Counted from the stretch's first letter, positions 1 through 11,780 are shown. The stretch is 64,000 nt of DNA from Norana najaformis (GCA_964023275.1 OZ029921.1:1378501-1442500), one strand, 5' to 3'. Numbers and translations are program-made. Notes: a model not told the origin generated them from the letters alone.

Positions 1-99
1 TTATAAAGTCGAAATTTCTAAAGTCTTACTTAAAAGCTACAGGCCCTATGAATGTGTCTGCTTGGGTACACTTCTGAACCTTATAATGCCATCTTTGGC

Positions 100-290
100 A
101 GCCATGTGAAACACCTCCAGGTAAAGAGGTCGTTTTAAAACGAGGTCTTGTGTTAAAATGAGGTCAAGTTTTGAAACAAGTTCATGTGCTAATACGAGGT
201 CAAGTGTTGAAATGAGGTCATGTGCTAAAACAAGGTTGTGCTAAAATGAGGTCATACTGTGTTAAAGAGGTCATATCAAAGCAGAAGTAA
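100..290. repeat. Degenerate short tandem repeat
   Basis: About nine diverged copies of a ~20-bp unit built around GAGGTCATGTGCTAAAA. The array lies just downstream of SIRT4 exon 3 on the minus strand, so probably in the next SIRT4 intron. No coding signal is seen between position 1 and the exon at 438. Confidence 0.5.
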
Positions 291-437
291 ATTTGGGATC
301 AAGGTTTTTCCTGCGTTATATAAGAATCTGTGTTGAAACGAAGCATGTTGTAACAAGCTTCCAGTGTTCTATTATATCGACATTTATGTAGCTCCTTTCA
401 AGTGCCTCTGACAGGATTGAACAAAATCTGGGCTTAC

Positions 438-2670
438 GTAGAGAGAAGATCCAGCCACTAGAAGGCTGTCCGCAGATCCAACCAAGCCGTAGATGTGGTC
501 CACTAGTTGTGCAGCCACGTTGTCTCCAAAGAAAATTACGTCTGGTTTCAGAACACCGCCACAGCTTGGACAAGGTGGAACCTGGAATGTTCCAGAAGGA
601 AGTTTAATATCAAGTATTTTATGCCGTCATCTTTCAACTCTAGCTTGGAATCTGTTGGTAGGGCTATATGCGTGTGCACGAGCTTGTCACTGGTGACTCT
701 TCTAGTTCTCTGAGCAATGTTTGCTGATGAATGGATGTTCTGTTCTTAATGACATTTAACATCTTTAAAGCTAGTGCAGAGAGACAGGCTCTGTTTGGTG
801 TCCCTTGGAGAGGTGCTATAAAAATTCTGATTACAATTAGAATTACAATTTCTGATTACAATATTTCTTTTGAACATAATGGTGAATATTTAACATAAAA
901 CATTTAATACTGAAAATTTGACACTCAGTATTACACAATAAATTAAAAATTTGAAAAAATGCTTAGAAAGTAAGTTCAGCAGTTCAGGAACTCCGGTTTG
1001 GAATCTGTCGGTTTGGGCTTCATGTGGGTGAGTGGAAGCTCACCAGCAGTGACTCTTCTAATTATCTAGGCACTGTCTTCCTACTGGTGAACATTTTGTT
1101 GTTAATTACTGCAACAGTTAAGCTAGCATAGGCAGAATTTTCATGAGGTACTTGAAAGGCACTGGTAATAGGTGACTAGATAATTAACAATGACTTGTGG
1201 GACGCATTGGTGTAGTGGCATGGTCGGTGCCTTGTAACTGGAGGGTCATGGGTTCGAATCAGCCTCAAGCCACTGCCTAGCGACCTTGGACAAGTTGCTC
1301 ATCCAGAATTGTCTGTGAGGAAGGCAACGGGAAACCACCTCACTCATCCCATCCCCAGGTGGCATAAAGCCAATGGACCTGCCTTGATATAACACATCAT
1401 CATCATCATCATCATCAGCATTGATGTAACTACAACTGAATATGGAAAATGAACTGTACATGGTAAAATGTTAAATGTTAATATGCTAAATGGTAAACTG
1501 TGATGCCGGTAGTTGGGAACAGATGTTGCATGGCTGGAGATTTTGTACACATTGACATAATTAAATATCCATTTTGAAACATCTTAGGAAACTGCAGACA
1601 CTTGCCGTGAAGCTCATGACCTGCTCATCCGAAAGCAGAATGTCTCCATCTGGTGCTATCTGGTCCTGCAATACAGATGCTGACCAATCGGGATTTTCCT
1701 CTGCTAACATCCCTTGCAGCTCCCCTCGCGACATCCGCAAATCGCACGAAAGACAGATAACGCGGTGACTACTTCCGTGAAGTTCCACCATGTGTCTACT
1801 GCCTGCTTTGCGGTGGAGATCGTCCACGTTCTGCGTCACGATGCAGTTAAGCACTCCCTGTTTTTCCCAGTCAGCAAGAGCGAGGTGCGATGCGTTTGGC
1901 TTGAAAGAGGCAAATCGTGGCCATCCGACAAAGTTACGAGCCCAGTAACGCTGGCGGGCCGTGCTGCTTTGTACGAACTCAACGTACTGAATGGGGCGTC
2001 TGTTTGTTCGGGCGTAGAGTCCCACATTCTCCGAACGGTAGTCTGAATATATCCAAACAGTGAAACGCTTTGAACTAATCAAGGTCATGACCACATCTGA
2101 GCACTTTTCTTGAACAGGCGCTATATAAATGTGCATTTACGATTATGATTAAGAGATCTAAATGAGCGATGAACAGTATGGATGATATATCTAGTAACTG
2201 AACTTATTAAAGGCATTCCTTACAAGTATATCTGGTGTAAAACTTTACTTTGTGGTTCTTACTTACATTGCTGGTGAAAATCTCTAGTGAAAATCTTTAG
2301 TGGCAACCCAGGTGAACCCCAAACACTGGGGAAGCTCTTTATAACCACCTTTGGCAGCAGTGCAACGAGCTGGTTCTAAAGTTGAATTAAACCTGGGATC
2401 TTGTCCACGACTGAATTAGATAAGCACTCCTTTTGTAAAGATGCTCCTCCTAGACACTTAAATCATAAATCAGTTAGATCTGTCTCTAAACACTGAAATT
2501 CGAACATATGTGGACAGACCTGGTATTCCACTTTCTGTCGATAGACCGGCCCCAGTCAGAACCAGCAGTCGCTTGGCTTCGTTCAGGAACTGCTGGAGTC
2601 TCTCTATGTCGTGATATGAAGCTGGGCGACTCACCGGAACGAACCGAAGTAGTGCTGAACATGAAGCCAT
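438..2670 (-). CDS. SIRT4: SIRT4, mitochondrial sirtuin (3' end missing)
   Basis: NAD-dependent class II sirtuin; family members act in the mitochondrial matrix as ADP-ribosyltransferase, lipoamidase or deacylase. Coding exons, in transcription order: 2670-2521, 2042-1606 and 581-438 (about 244 residues; human SIRT4 has 314). Exon 1 gives the NAD-binding [12 protein letters not shown]. Exon 2 begins [17 protein letters not shown] and contains [16 protein letters not shown] (catalytic His) and zinc pair CLSC. Exon 3 holds the second zinc pair CPSCGG, then FFGDNV and GSSL. The ATG at 2670 has an in-frame stop two codons upstream. The intron after exon 2 uses a GC donor (GCAAGT at 1605-1600), required by reading phase. 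The last ~60 residues should lie left of the window; nothing in 1-437 matches them. SIRT4 is favoured over other sirtuins by [11 protein letters not shown]. Confidence 0.93.
1200..1418 (+). mobile_element. tRNA-derived SINE with (ATC)n tail
   Basis: The head resembles tRNA-Thr: A-box-like GGTGTAGTGGCATGG, an anticodon-loop-like CTTGTAAC, and a perfect B box GGGTTCGAATC near 1251-1261. A ~110-bp non-tRNA body follows, ending in seven CAT/ATC triplets. It lies in the SIRT4 intron between exons 2 and 3, antisense to the gene. Confidence 0.75.
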
Positions 2671-2685
2671 CGCTCACTTCACGTG

Positions 2686-3440
2686 CGGAGTGTTGGCGCC
2701 CCGGCCCTGGGCTTTTTTACCCTAGGATGGAATCATAAATGACCGGAATCGAATTATAATTGAATGGTCATAATAATTAGCCCTCTGCGATTCCCAGTGA
2801 AGGGTTAAAGAATGTAAAGGAATGTTTGAAGTAGCTGGTCCAGCTGAGTGGAACTCTTTACCTGAATCTATTATTCTGTTACATTATTTGTTACGTAACA
2901 CTCATAATGTTCGAAAAACTTGAGAAAGCAAGAAGGGTGAATCACTTCTTAGTTTGCAAACATTTCAGGCCATCGTCCGATTTGAAAATATTGAACCAAA
3001 TCGAAAATAATTATACTTGAGTTACCTATAATATTTCGAAATGGTTTTAAAAAGATATTTTGTACAAAAAACAAATGTAAACAAAACATTTGCATCTAAT
3101 CAACGCATATGCAAGAAAACAGACTAACTCATTATGTAGCGCATTTACGCAAATGTTTGCAAACACTTGGCTAACACCGATAAAATTTCGTTACGTAAGA
3201 AGTAAATGTCAAATGTGCTTTACATAATGGATGTTGTTACGCATTTTAAATTTTATTTCCTAGATGTTGGTAGAATTATTATCTTTTAGCTTGTGTTCAT
3301 GCATTTATTTATATTATATTAGCTAAATAACAGCAGAACTATCAGTAAGAAGATCAGCCGGCGAGGGAGAGCGCTGGTCACCTGCCCTAATATGCTCAAG
3401 ATAGCACGAAGGCGAACTTTAGGCTGTATCATAAGGATGC
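2686..3440. other. SIRT4 upstream region, no gene seen
   Basis: Mostly A/T-rich sequence without plausible exons on either strand. An E-box CACGTG sits at 2680-2685, ten bases upstream of the SIRT4 ATG on the minus strand, and a G/C-rich patch runs to about 2712. Both would suit a core promoter, but no transcription start is visible. Confidence 0.3.
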
Positions 3441-3444
3441 GCGC

Positions 3445-3915
3445 GTATGCTTAGGGTAATTTTAATAGTATTTGTCCCATTTTTGGCTTTATCATGGCCG
3501 ATTAGTTTAAGCGCTCCTTCTCACTCCACACCTGTTAAACGCGGTCACGGTTTACTGACCATACTCAAGTTCAAGACCCGTCTGTCCTATGCAAATCGTT
3601 TGAAAACAGTCTTGTGGCACGCTGACCGATTGAACTGAGCACTCCTTCTTTTCGCTCGACATCTTTTACACACTGTCACGGTTCGCTGACCACGCATGAC
3701 CCATCCACAGTATACAAATCGTTTGAAAACAGGCATGTAATAAGCTGGCCGATTGGTTTGAACGGTCCTTCGTTTGACTTCACACTTGTTAAAAACGGTC
3801 ACGGTTTGCTGACTACACTCAATCAAGACTCGTTTACGATATGCAAATCGTTTGAAAACAGACATGTGGTGCGCTGGCCGTTAGATTTGAGCGCTCTTCC
3901 TCGTTCCAGACCTCT
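3445..3915. repeat. Tandem repeat, ~128-bp unit, three copies
   Basis: Three diverged copies, with starts near 3540, 3673 and 3796. Each has GGTCACGGTTTGCTGACCA, then ATGCAAATCGTTTGAAAACAG. The lead-in (3448-3538) is repeated almost exactly at 5408-5498, and one further unit lies at 12010-12140. The conserved ATGCAAATCG contains the octamer ATGCAAAT, possibly by chance. No conserved reading frame. Confidence 0.75.
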
Positions 3916-4034
3916 TGAGTTATGCTAGGTACGACTTGACACGCGTAGACACTTGTACGGCGATCTGTGGTTTGGGCGCAAGGGAGCAGCACAGTGCCTT
4001 TGGATTTGTACTGATTTTGAGTTGATATTGAGAG

Positions 4035-4695
4035 ATGCGTTTTATTCGAATAATTGGAAGGAAACAGTTTTCAGTTTTGAGTGAAAGACCAACGAAGATA
4101 TTGCAAGAATTCACCAAGAGTTGGAGAATTCGTAAGGTAAGTCGGACAATTGGTGCAACTCACACCGAGACCATCCCTTGCTCTAAACTGAAGAGGCAAG
4201 TTTTCATTTTAAGTCCTTGAGCAAGTCCTTCACTCGCAATTGCTCAGCCCAATCAATTGATTTTAGTCATTAGATGGTGCTGCTCAATAAATGCATAAAT
4301 AATTAAAAACTAAACTGAATCCTTCCCCTTATACCGACTCCAGGGGATGGTGGTTGATTGGCACAGGTGGCTTAGTCTGCAATGGATCTTCTCCCATCCA
4401 CATGATAAAAATGCGTGACTTTGCTTAACTTCACCGTGCTTGCCATGCTGTATCCTCAGAACGAAGAATCTATTCTTAATCATGTAAAACTAGTGCTATC
4501 ATCTCTAGGCTGCTTAATTCACATGGGATTACAATTTCTTGAGATGTTTGGTGTTTTACTGATCCAGCTTCAGCAGCGCGAGCATCACATGCAACTTCTT
4601 CAGCATGAAATGGATGAGAAGTAGAAACGGTGACAAGAAGAAACGCTGAATGAGGAGCTGACATCAATAGAGGAAGAACTGGAAGATGCTAGTGA
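4035..4695 (+). pseudogene. Decayed coiled-coil gene fragment
   Basis: Two exon-like pieces. The first, ending near 4134 before a GTAAGG/GTAAGT site, reads TNEDIARIHQELENS in one frame and MRFIRIIGRKQF in another. The second (4568-4690) follows TGATCCAG and ends before GTGAGT; it reads QQREHHMQLLQHEMDEK, stop (TAG), KR, stop (TGA), QEETLNEELTSIEEELEDA. Both stops could come from a single change in a Lys/Gln or Arg codon, and the heptad-like run continues after them. I read this as a duplicated, broken piece of a coiled-coil gene; the parent is not recognised. A SINE fragment (about 4215-4285) lies between the pieces. Confidence 0.4.
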
Positions 4696-5338
4696 GTATA
4701 AGCAATCCATTATCTGATTTTAAAATAGTCAAGAGAGGAGGAGTAGGAGGAGGAAGAAGAGGAAGAAGTTTCAGAAAAACGAGATGGAAAAATGAGAAAA
4801 CAAAAATGATGAGAATGGAGATGTAATCTAATAAACAAAGAAAGAAGAGGAAGAGATGAGAATAGGAAGGCTATCCTGCATGTAGCTTGCATTGCTACTG
4901 ATTTCTTTGCTAGCCTGTGTGCTTGCTTGTATTGCTACTGATTCATTTTTAGAAACTGAGCACCTCGTTTGTAAAATTATGGAGGACTCTGAATATCAGA
5001 AAAGTAGATTTCAACGGCGAAACTGATCTCTTTGTCTCTGCTCTTTGTCTCTCTTTCTTCCTTTCTCTGCCTTATTATGAGCTATATGGTGAGGCAATTT
5101 GTGCATTTTGTACGGAGGAATAAAATTTTCAGGAAATTCCATATGCGCCGCCACAATAGAAACAATTTTCTGGCCCCTCCCTGTGAAAAAAAATCGTTTG
5201 AGCCGATGTGACGCATGTTGAATTGTATTCGCTAAATGTCAGTAGATATTTTAGAAATTCAGCGAGTCATTTCCACGGCGAAACTGATAAGAATTGATTT
5301 GCTCTCTCTTTTCCTTTTATGAGCTGTATGCTCTGTGC

Positions 5339-5408
<70 letters not shown>

Positions 5409-5929
5409 CTTAGGGTAATTTTAATAATATTTGTCCCATTCTTGGCTTTATCATGGCCGATTAGTTTAAGCGCTCCTTCTCACTCCACACCTGTTAAATG
5501 ATGTGCGATCTAGCGAATACAATAACACTTCTAGTTAAATTGTATTCGTTGGATGGCAGGTGGTTTTTTAACAGTCCAGTTTCTAATGTATTATGGATTT
5601 TTCCATCGCTCGCTATTTTGTACGAAGGAATGAAATTCTCAGGAAATTCCATTTGCACGGCCACACTAGAAACAGTTTATTATTTTCTTGGCCCAGTGAC
5701 ATAAAACTTTTAATTCAAAATTACTTCAAAATGACGGTGGGCGATTGGTTTTCGCGTAGTGTTTGAGCCGATGTGAAATATCCTTCATTCAGTGGATCCT
5801 TTAACGCATGTTAAATTGTATTCGCTAAATGTCAGTAGATTTTTTAGAAATTCAGCATCTCGTTTGCAAAATTATGGAGGACTCTGAATATCAGAAAATT
5901 AGATTTCCACAGTGAAATGATTTAATTAC

Positions 5930-6690
5930 TAGCCTGCATGTTGCTTGCATTGCTACTGATTTAATTCCTAGCCTGCGTGATTTAATTCCTAGCCTGCGTG
6001 CTTGCTTGCATTGCATTGCTATTGATTTCATTGCTAGCCTGCATGCATGCTTGCATTGCTACTGATTTCATTGCTAGCCTGAGTGCTTGCTTGCTTGCAT
6101 TGCTACTGATTTAATTGTTGGCCTGCGTGCTTGCTTGCATTTCTACTGATTTCATTGCTAGCCTGTGTACTTGCTTGCGTTGCCACTGATTTCACTGCTA
6201 GCCTGGTTGCTTACATTTCTTCTGATTTCATTGCTAGGCTGCGTGCTTGCTTGCATTTCTACTGATTTCATTGCTAGCCTGTGTACTTGCTTGCGTTGCC
6301 ATTGATTTCACTGCTAGCATGGGTGCTTACATTTCTTCTGATTTCATTGCTAGGCTGCATGCTTGCTTGCATTGCTACTGATTTCATTGCTAGCCAGCGT
6401 GCTTCCTTGCTTTTGATCTGCTACTGATTTCATTGCTAGCCTGTGCGTGCTTGCTTAAATTGCTACTGATTTCGCTGCTAGCCAGCGTGCTTCCTTGCTT
6501 TTGATCTGCTACTGATTTCATTGCTAGCCTGTGCGTGCTTGCTTAAATTGCTACTGATTTCGCTGCTAGCCAGCGTGCTTCCTTGCTTTTGATCTGCTAC
6601 TGATTTCATTGCTAGCATGTGCGTGCTTGCTTGCATTGCTACTGTAGAAATCTTGGAATTACGATTACGATTTCATTGCTATTGATTTCG
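5930..6690. repeat. Minisatellite, ~40-bp unit
   Basis: About 16 copies of a unit near TGCTACTGATTTCATTGC + TAGCCTGCGTGCTTGCTTGCAT. Copies differ by small indels; some are grouped in higher-order ~105-bp units (three near-identical blocks from about 6370 to 6620 containing CTTCCTTGCTTTTGATC). Isolated copies lie near 4900 and 8395. Confidence 0.85.
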
Positions 6691-7387
6691 TTGCTAGCCT
6701 GAATTAAAATTACTGTACTTCAATGAGACGGTGGGTGATCGTTTTAAACGTAGTATTTGAGCCAGTCACTCGTTTCTCTCTCTCTCTCGCTCTGAAATCA
6801 ATTTTCCTGAAATTTCGATACATGAATAAATTCGCACAAAATGGCGTGCGATGAAAGAATCATTAATATGTGTACGCGAATCTGGATAGATAAATGTTCT
6901 GCCGTCTAGCTAATACATTAATTCTTCTAGTTAAATTGCATTCGCCAGATGGCAGCAGATTTTAGCAGTCCAGCTTCTAATGTTTCATAGACTTTTTCAT
7001 CGCTCGCCATTTTGTACGAAGGAATGAAATTTTCAGGAAATTCCATTTGCACGGTCACACTAGAAACAATTTATTGTTTTTCGCGTGGTTTTTGAGCCGA
7101 TGTGAAATATCCTTCATTCAGTGGATCATTTTACGCATGTTAAATTGTATTCCTTAAATGTTAGTAAATTTTTTAGAAACTGAGGATCTCGTTTGTAAAA
7201 TTATTTATGACTCTGAATATCAGAAAATTTGATTTCCACGGAGAAACTCTTTGTCAGCCTTATTATGAGCTGTACATATGGTGAAGCAAACATTACTCAT
7301 AATTATGTCTTTGTGCTGTTTGTCATTGAAAGGGGCTATATGAATGTGTAGTAACTTGTTTTATGTTGATGTCTATCTAGATTGGTT

Positions 7388-7496
7388 TGCAGTCGGAGAA
7401 GTCAGGTGATGATCTTCAGCTGGAGTTTCCACTGTTCCTAGTAGCCACTGTTCATCATCCTCTTCTCACAGGACAGTCGCCAGAACGCAGTTACGG
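7388..7496 (+). pseudogene. Exon-like relic beginning SEKSGDDLQLE
   Basis: After GGTTTGCAG an open stretch reads SEKSGDDLQLEFPLFL and runs to a GTAAGC. The same lead-in and core return at 8525-8580 (METSDDDLQLE, then stop). It may be a duplicated relic of one exon of an unknown gene, possibly the one represented at 4.0-4.7 kb, or a chance open run inside the repeat block. Confidence 0.25.
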
Positions 7497-7907
7497 TAAG
7501 CGTAGATTTTTTCATCCCCAACTCTTCCGGATCTTCTTCATAGGCATCAATGCAGCTCTCTCTCCTCAGAAAATTCGCACAAAATGGCGAGTGGTGAAAG
7601 AATCATGATAAATGATCTAAATGATTCTAGTTAAATTGCATTCGCCAGATGGCATATGGTTTTTAGCAATCCAGCTTCTAGTTTTGTCTGAATTCTTTCA
7701 TCGCTCGCCATTTTGTACGGAGGAATCAGATTTTCAGGAAATTCCATATGCGCCACCACACCCGAAACAATTTTCTGGCCCCTGTGACAAAAATTTTGAA
7801 AAAATTACTTCAAAATGATGGTGGGCGATTGGTTTTCGCGTAGTTTTTGAGTCAGATTTTTTAGAAACTGCATGTGTCCTCTGTACTGATTTTTTGCTTT
7901 GAGAGAG

Positions 7908-7960
<53 letters not shown>

Positions 7961-8604
7961 GAGAGAGGGGAGAGGGAGGGAGGGAGAATGTGTAATCGTT
8001 TGCGTTATGTTGATGTCTACCTAGACTGGTACTCTTGTAAGGTATCGTTTAGTTTAGATCTTCATTCCTTCCGCTTGCTTGCTTCACTGCAGGTTTCCTC
8101 TGCTACTGATTTTTTGCTTGGAGAGAGAGAGGAGAGAGGAGAGGAGAGGAGAGACAGAGAGATGTATAATCGTTTGCGTTATGTTGATAACTACCTAGAT
8201 TGGTGCTCTTGTAAGGTATCGTTTAGTTTTAGACCTTCATTCCTTCCCAAGCTTGCTTGCCTGTGCCTAACTAAGTGTAGTCATTGGTTTGAAAGTGTCT
8301 ATCTCTGTGTCTCTTTCTTGTGTATGCTGTGTGCTGTTTTTCACATATGTGGGAGAGAGAGAGAGAGAGAGAGAGCTTGCTTGCTTGCTTGCAGTGCTAC
8401 TGATTTCATTGCTAGCCTGTGTGCTTGCTTTCTCTGTCTGTGTCTCTCTTTCTTCCTTTCTTTTTTCCCTTAAAGAGCTGAGCTGTTTGTCATATGTGTA
8501 ATCGTTTGCGTTATGTTGATGTCTACCTAGATTGATTGGTTTGGATATGGAGACGAGTGACGACGATCTTCAGCTGGAGTGAGAGAGAGACCCGTGTCCA
8601 GGAG

Positions 8605-9148
8605 GCATAAACTAAGTAAGTTCCAAGGCCGGAGAGGCTAGGCTCTCTCTCTCTCTCTCTAAGTCTTCTTCTTCATCTCTCTCTCTCTGTCTAAGTCTTG
8701 AAAGCCATCGACTGCGACGCAGTCGATGACCTTGAAAGACTTAGTTTATTTTGGCTCGGCTCTCTCTCTCTCTTTCTCCTCCTCTTCCTCCCTCTCTCCT
8801 TGGCACTTTGCCAAGTCTCTCTCTCTCTCTTTCTCCCTCCCTCTCTCTTCTTCCTCCCTCTCTCTTTGGCAAAGTGCCAAAGAGAGAGGGAGGAAGAGGA
8901 AGAGGAAGAGAGGGAGAAAGAGAGAGAGAGAGACTTGGCAAAGTGCCAAGGAGAGAGGGAGGAAGAGGAGGAGAGAGGGAGGAGAAAGAGAGAGAGAGAG
9001 CCGAGCCAAAATAAACTAAGTCTTTCAAGGTCATCGACTGCGTCGCAGTCGATGGCTTTCAAGACTTAGACAGAGAGAGAGAGATGAAGACTTAGACACA
9101 GAGAGGCAGAGAGAGAGAGCGCGGCCTTGGAACTTACTTAGTTTATGC
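8605..9148. repeat. Large nested palindrome (~540 bp inverted repeat)
   Basis: The two halves are reverse complements around an axis near 8873-8880, with small indels. Outermost pair: GCATAAACTAAGTAAGTTCC (8605 onwards) against its complement ending at 9148. Smaller palindromes sit inside the arms: a 23-bp one at 8706-8728 (centre GCGACGC) mirrored at 9032-9054, CTTGGCACTTTGCCAAG at 8799-8815 mirrored at 8934-8950, and a central TTTGGC/GCCAAA hairpin at 8865-8881. The rest of each arm is CT-rich on the left and GA-rich on the right. The matching 123-residue open frames on both strands are by-products of the symmetry. Confidence 0.93.
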
Positions 9149-9514
9149 TGCTTCCTTGATCCGTTCAGTTGACGAATCGCGGACTTGCCAGGTGCCAAAT
9201 TCTGCTGCTTCGCAGAGTCGTTACACGCAGTCAGCAGACCCGAACCAGAAACCTATCAAAGAAGACATTTATTAGAAGAACTATAACTTTTATCACTCTT
9301 CTTCAAATTTTGCCTTAAATAAATAAATATTTACTACGTTATTCTTATTCCAACACGAGGAGGAGCAAGCAATGAAGAAAAATACTTGTAGAAAATGGAA
9401 AGGCACTGAAAATTGACTGCGTGATTGAGTAAATAAATGAAAAACCATTATGCGAAGGTTATTTTTGGATACAGTTCAACCAGCGCATCCAAAAACACAT
9501 AATACACGCTACTA

Positions 9515-11780
9515 GGTATGTTTATGTAGCACCCCTTTGCATAAGATGCTAAGCACACACAAGTGCATATAAACTCTCAACACACAACAACACTAGACAC
9601 CTCTATTAATCACCTTAGAATTAAATTATGCACACCTATTATACCCCACCCAAACTTAGATGCTTCAGTTAATCACACACAAGCGCATATACATGTAGCA
9701 CCCCATTGCCTTATAATCTTCAACTAAGCACACAGAAACACACAAGAGAATATATATGCTCGAAATACATATACCCTTTACACAAGCTGGAAATTAACAC
9801 TAGGGCTATAATATATATATAAGCAATTTATATAGCACCCCTTTGCCTTTATACGCTTCAGTTAAGCACACAAAAACAAGCGCATATATACTCTAACTAC
9901 ACTCAGTTTATATAGCACCCCTTTGCCTAAGATGCTTCAATTAAGCACACATAAACAAGCTTTAATCAAGCTTTAATCAAGCTTTAAATTAACATTAGGC
10001 CTCTATTCATCGATTTATATAGCACCCCTTTGCCTTAGACTTAAATTATGCACACCTATATTCCAAACTTAGAAGCTTCAGTTAAGCACACACAAGCACA
10101 TATATACTCTGTAAATACACATAAACAAGCTTTAACAGGCTTAAACATGCTTGAAATTAACACTGGGCTTATCAATTTATATAGCACCCCATTGCCTTAG
10201 AATCTTCAACTAAGCACACAGAAACACACAAGCGCATATAAATTCGAAATACACATACCATATAAAACAAGTTTGAAATTAACCCTAGGATTACAGTTTA
10301 ATCAATTTATGTAGCACCCCTTTGCCTTACTCTCCAGTTAAGCACGCACAAACACACAAGCGCATATATACCCGAAATACACATACCCTATATTTATGTA
10401 GCACCCCTTCGCCTTAACTCTTCAGTTAAGCCCGCACAAATACACAAGCGCATATGTACTATAAATACACATACCCTTTTGCACAAGCTTGAAATTAACA
10501 CTAGGCCTCTATACGCACTCAATTTTGTATACCACCCCTTTGCCTTAGACGCTTCAGTTAGGCACAAGCGCATATATAATCATTTATATAGGAAAAATTA
10601 TGAGTTCACTTACTGCTGTTGCCTTTCTGGTGGGTCATGGGCCTCATTCCAATGCGAGGAGGAGCTACTTCGACTCTTGCATGGTGTCCATCTTCTCTCA
10701 TCTGTTCGAAGGAATCAAGAAAATACTTTTAGAAGGTAGAATTAACCGAGAATGGAAAATAAAAAAACTGTGAAGCAAGTAAAACGGAAAGACATTGAAA
10801 ATTGACCGAGTGAATAAGCGAATGAAAAACCATTCTGCAACGAATATTTTGGATGCAGTTCAACCAGCCATTATTCGTCAGTTACTGTGTAGAACTGCAG
10901 AAACTGTTTGATGCAATTGATCAAGTTTTTATTTAACTGAATTATTGACCGAATCAACTAGGCACGGCTACGCTGGTACTTTTATTATAATCAGTCTATG
11001 TCTAGTAGATCTAGATGTGGCGCTTTCCTGATGTTCCGCTTCTGAGTAGATAACCTGATGATGCGCTAAATAATTAACCGCTCAATGTCAACGGTATTTA
11101 CATGACATTCAAGCGCTGGAAACCATGTGTAAAAGTAAGGCATAGACTCTTCAGTTAAGCACTCACAACCGCAAATATACTCAATTTATGTGGCAACCCT
11201 TTGCCTATGTCAGGCGGATAAACAATGTGCATGACACACACTCTTCAATTAAGCACACACACAAGCGCATATACACTCTAAATACTTGACACAATTAAAA
11301 AGCTGTGAAGCAAGTAAAAGTTTAAAGACATTGAAGAAAAACCATTTTGCAACGACTATTATCGGATGCGTTTATAACAAACGATAGGTCTATAGGTGTG
11401 GCTCTTGCAAGAGTTCCCCCTTTTGAGTAGATACATGAAGAGGCGCTAAATAACACACCTGCCTCCAGCATATCCGTCAAGCATTCAACTGTTTTGATAC
11501 AGAAACCTTCCCACTGTTAATAGTATATCTACGTAATTATCTCCTCAATGTCAACGGTATCTACATAACATCTACGTACACGTATTAATTACGACAAGAA
11601 TTCAAGAGCTTGAAACCGTGTGTACAACTAAGCCATGGACTCTTCAATTTCAGTTAAGCACACGCAAGCGTGTATGTTCTAAATACATATACTCTTTAAA
11701 CGGGCTTGAAACTAACACTAGGCCTATATATATATATAATCAATTTATATAGCACCCCTTTGATATGTGTATACATATAT
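9515..11780. repeat. Array of units with the GCACCCCTTTGCC motif
   Basis: About eleven units start with TTTATATAGCACCCCTTTGC (near 9521, 9691, 9830, 9907, 10014, 10176, 10308, 10394, 10527, 11186 and 11745). They continue with TTCAGTTAAGCACACACAAG, CGCATATATACTCTAAATAC and GAAATTAACACTAGGCC. Unit length varies from about 75 to 165 bp, with a less repetitive interval at 10.6-11.15 kb. No coding signal. Confidence 0.8.

Larger units (their letters stand above)
4880..8600. repeat. Block of duplicated segments and satellite-like arrays
   Basis: The sentence-like segment TTTTCAGGAAATTCCAT with flanks recurs near 5130, 5638, 7030 and 7734. TTAAATTGTATTCGCTAAATG and relatives recur near 5220, 5530, 5815, 6930, 7140 and 7632. 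A (GA)n run fills 5343-5404, and more GA-rich runs lie at 7900-7985, 8119-8160 and 8350-8374. A segment containing CGTTTGCGTTATGTTGATG is present near 7997, 8172 and 8505. The block looks built by repeated local duplication. Open frames here are products of (GA)n and are not called. Confidence 0.7.

Noticed and set aside
1200-1270. Functional tRNA-Thr gene
   Set aside because: The acceptor stem does not pair and a SINE body with a triplet tail follows directly. The tRNA-like heads near 17.8, 31.2, 50.8 and 59.7 kb were set aside for similar reasons.
5930-6690. CRISPR-like array
   Set aside because: Units have no constant-repeat/unique-spacer structure; this is a eukaryotic minisatellite.
7874-8473. 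199-codon open frame, plus strand
   Set aside because: Runs through GA simple repeats and duplicated non-coding segments; Glu/Arg and Cys/Ser-rich with no domain.
8691-9069. Matching 97-123-residue open frames on both strands
   Set aside because: They arise from the palindrome and (GA)n/(CT)n sequence; composition is Ser/Leu or Arg/Glu repeats and the start codons are not ATG.
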